Part shown: positions 6,666 through 6,694 of the stretch, in pieces
How positions within the stretch are numbered: the first letter of the stretch is position 1
How the letters are laid out: each line of letters opens with the position of its first letter
The notes under the pieces: model-generated
Told to the model about the DNA's origin: nothing
Seen by the model: only the letters and a program-made list of their open reading frames with translations
The model's database searches: none
Assembly: GCA_964596865.1 (NCBI GenBank)
Contig: CAZQVW010000150.1
Span: 1-6,694, forward strand
Origin: UBA6382 sp964596865
Lineage (GTDB): Bacteria; Bacteroidota; Bacteroidia; Bacteroidales; Bacteroidaceae
Direction of reading: 5' to 3'
DNA: 6,694 bases
Made by a program: the position numbers and the translations under genes

Positions 6666-6694
6666 AGTGCTGTAACAATAAGTTAACAGTACTG
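6665..6694. terminator. Imperfect inverted repeat at the window edge, possible terminator
   Basis: CAGTGCTGTAAC (6665-6676) and GTTAACAGTACTG (6682-6694) are near-perfect inverted arms around AATAA. The folded stem has 12 pairs including one G-T and a single bulged A. The right arm ends at the last base of the window, so any following T-run cannot be seen. It could terminate a plus-strand gene lying outside the gap or be an operator-like palindrome. On the minus strand the next bases are not T-rich, which argues against termination in that direction. Confidence 0.35.

Larger units (their letters stand above)
6322..6694 (-). other. Non-coding leader region upstream of the GH3 gene
   Basis: No credible coding sequence lies in these 373 bases on either strand. 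The region is A/T-rich. It contains, from the GH3 start outward, three TTAGGC motifs (6334, 6355, 6399) and a related ATAGGC (6432), a small hairpin, a candidate -7 element, a stretch at about 6460-6580 where I see nothing definite, four 21-bp repeat units and an inverted repeat at the window edge. The first two TTAGGC copies are exactly 21 bp apart and the third 44 bp further on, which may be a decayed array of the same period seen elsewhere in the window. Confidence 0.6.

Overview
The window reads as a Bacteroidota chromosome segment, most likely order Bacteroidales; Prevotellaceae-like is a guess. The basis is the gene families present (a succinyl-CoA-type CoA-transferase, a bacterial GH3 protein, a Big_5 Ig-like lipoprotein with the Cys…GGPxDxTPP start typical of this phylum, and a DUF3108 protein), A-rich leaders instead of strong Shine-Dalgarno sites, and matches to the Bacteroidota -7 element TAnnTTTG. 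All four genes lie on the minus strand. I see no RNA genes, insertion sequences, integrases or CRISPR.

In the direction of transcription (right to left), 6694-6322 is a non-coding leader. It holds a hairpin at the window edge, four 21-bp repeat units, a candidate promoter and a small leader hairpin. Next is a GH3-family adenylate-forming protein (6321-4804). After 19 bp comes a large envelope lipoprotein with Ig-like domains (4784-2790). A 160-bp gap filled with degenerate repeats leads to a secreted DUF3108 protein (2629-1778). These three probably form one transcription unit whose products act in, or serve, the cell envelope; the joint function is unknown. A 315-bp gap follows, containing a strikingly phased repeat array, a candidate promoter and a TGCGCA inverted repeat. 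Last is an acetyl-CoA hydrolase/CoA-transferase family enzyme (1462-1, its last residues cut by the window edge), which probably has its own promoter and works in succinate/propionate/acetate metabolism.

The least ordinary feature is a set of degenerate tandem repeats with a period of about 21 bp (two helical turns) in all three intergenic regions. The arrays share the period but not the sequence. The clearest (1591-1785) shows nine T-tracts whose starts are 20-22 bp apart. A second runs from the gap before the DUF3108 gene into the coding end of the lipoprotein gene and seems to have shaped its Lys/Gln-rich tail. The third sits upstream of the GH3 gene. I infer a structural role (DNA curvature or protein binding on one helical face) or a slippage-driven repeat family. 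This is the main lead in the window.
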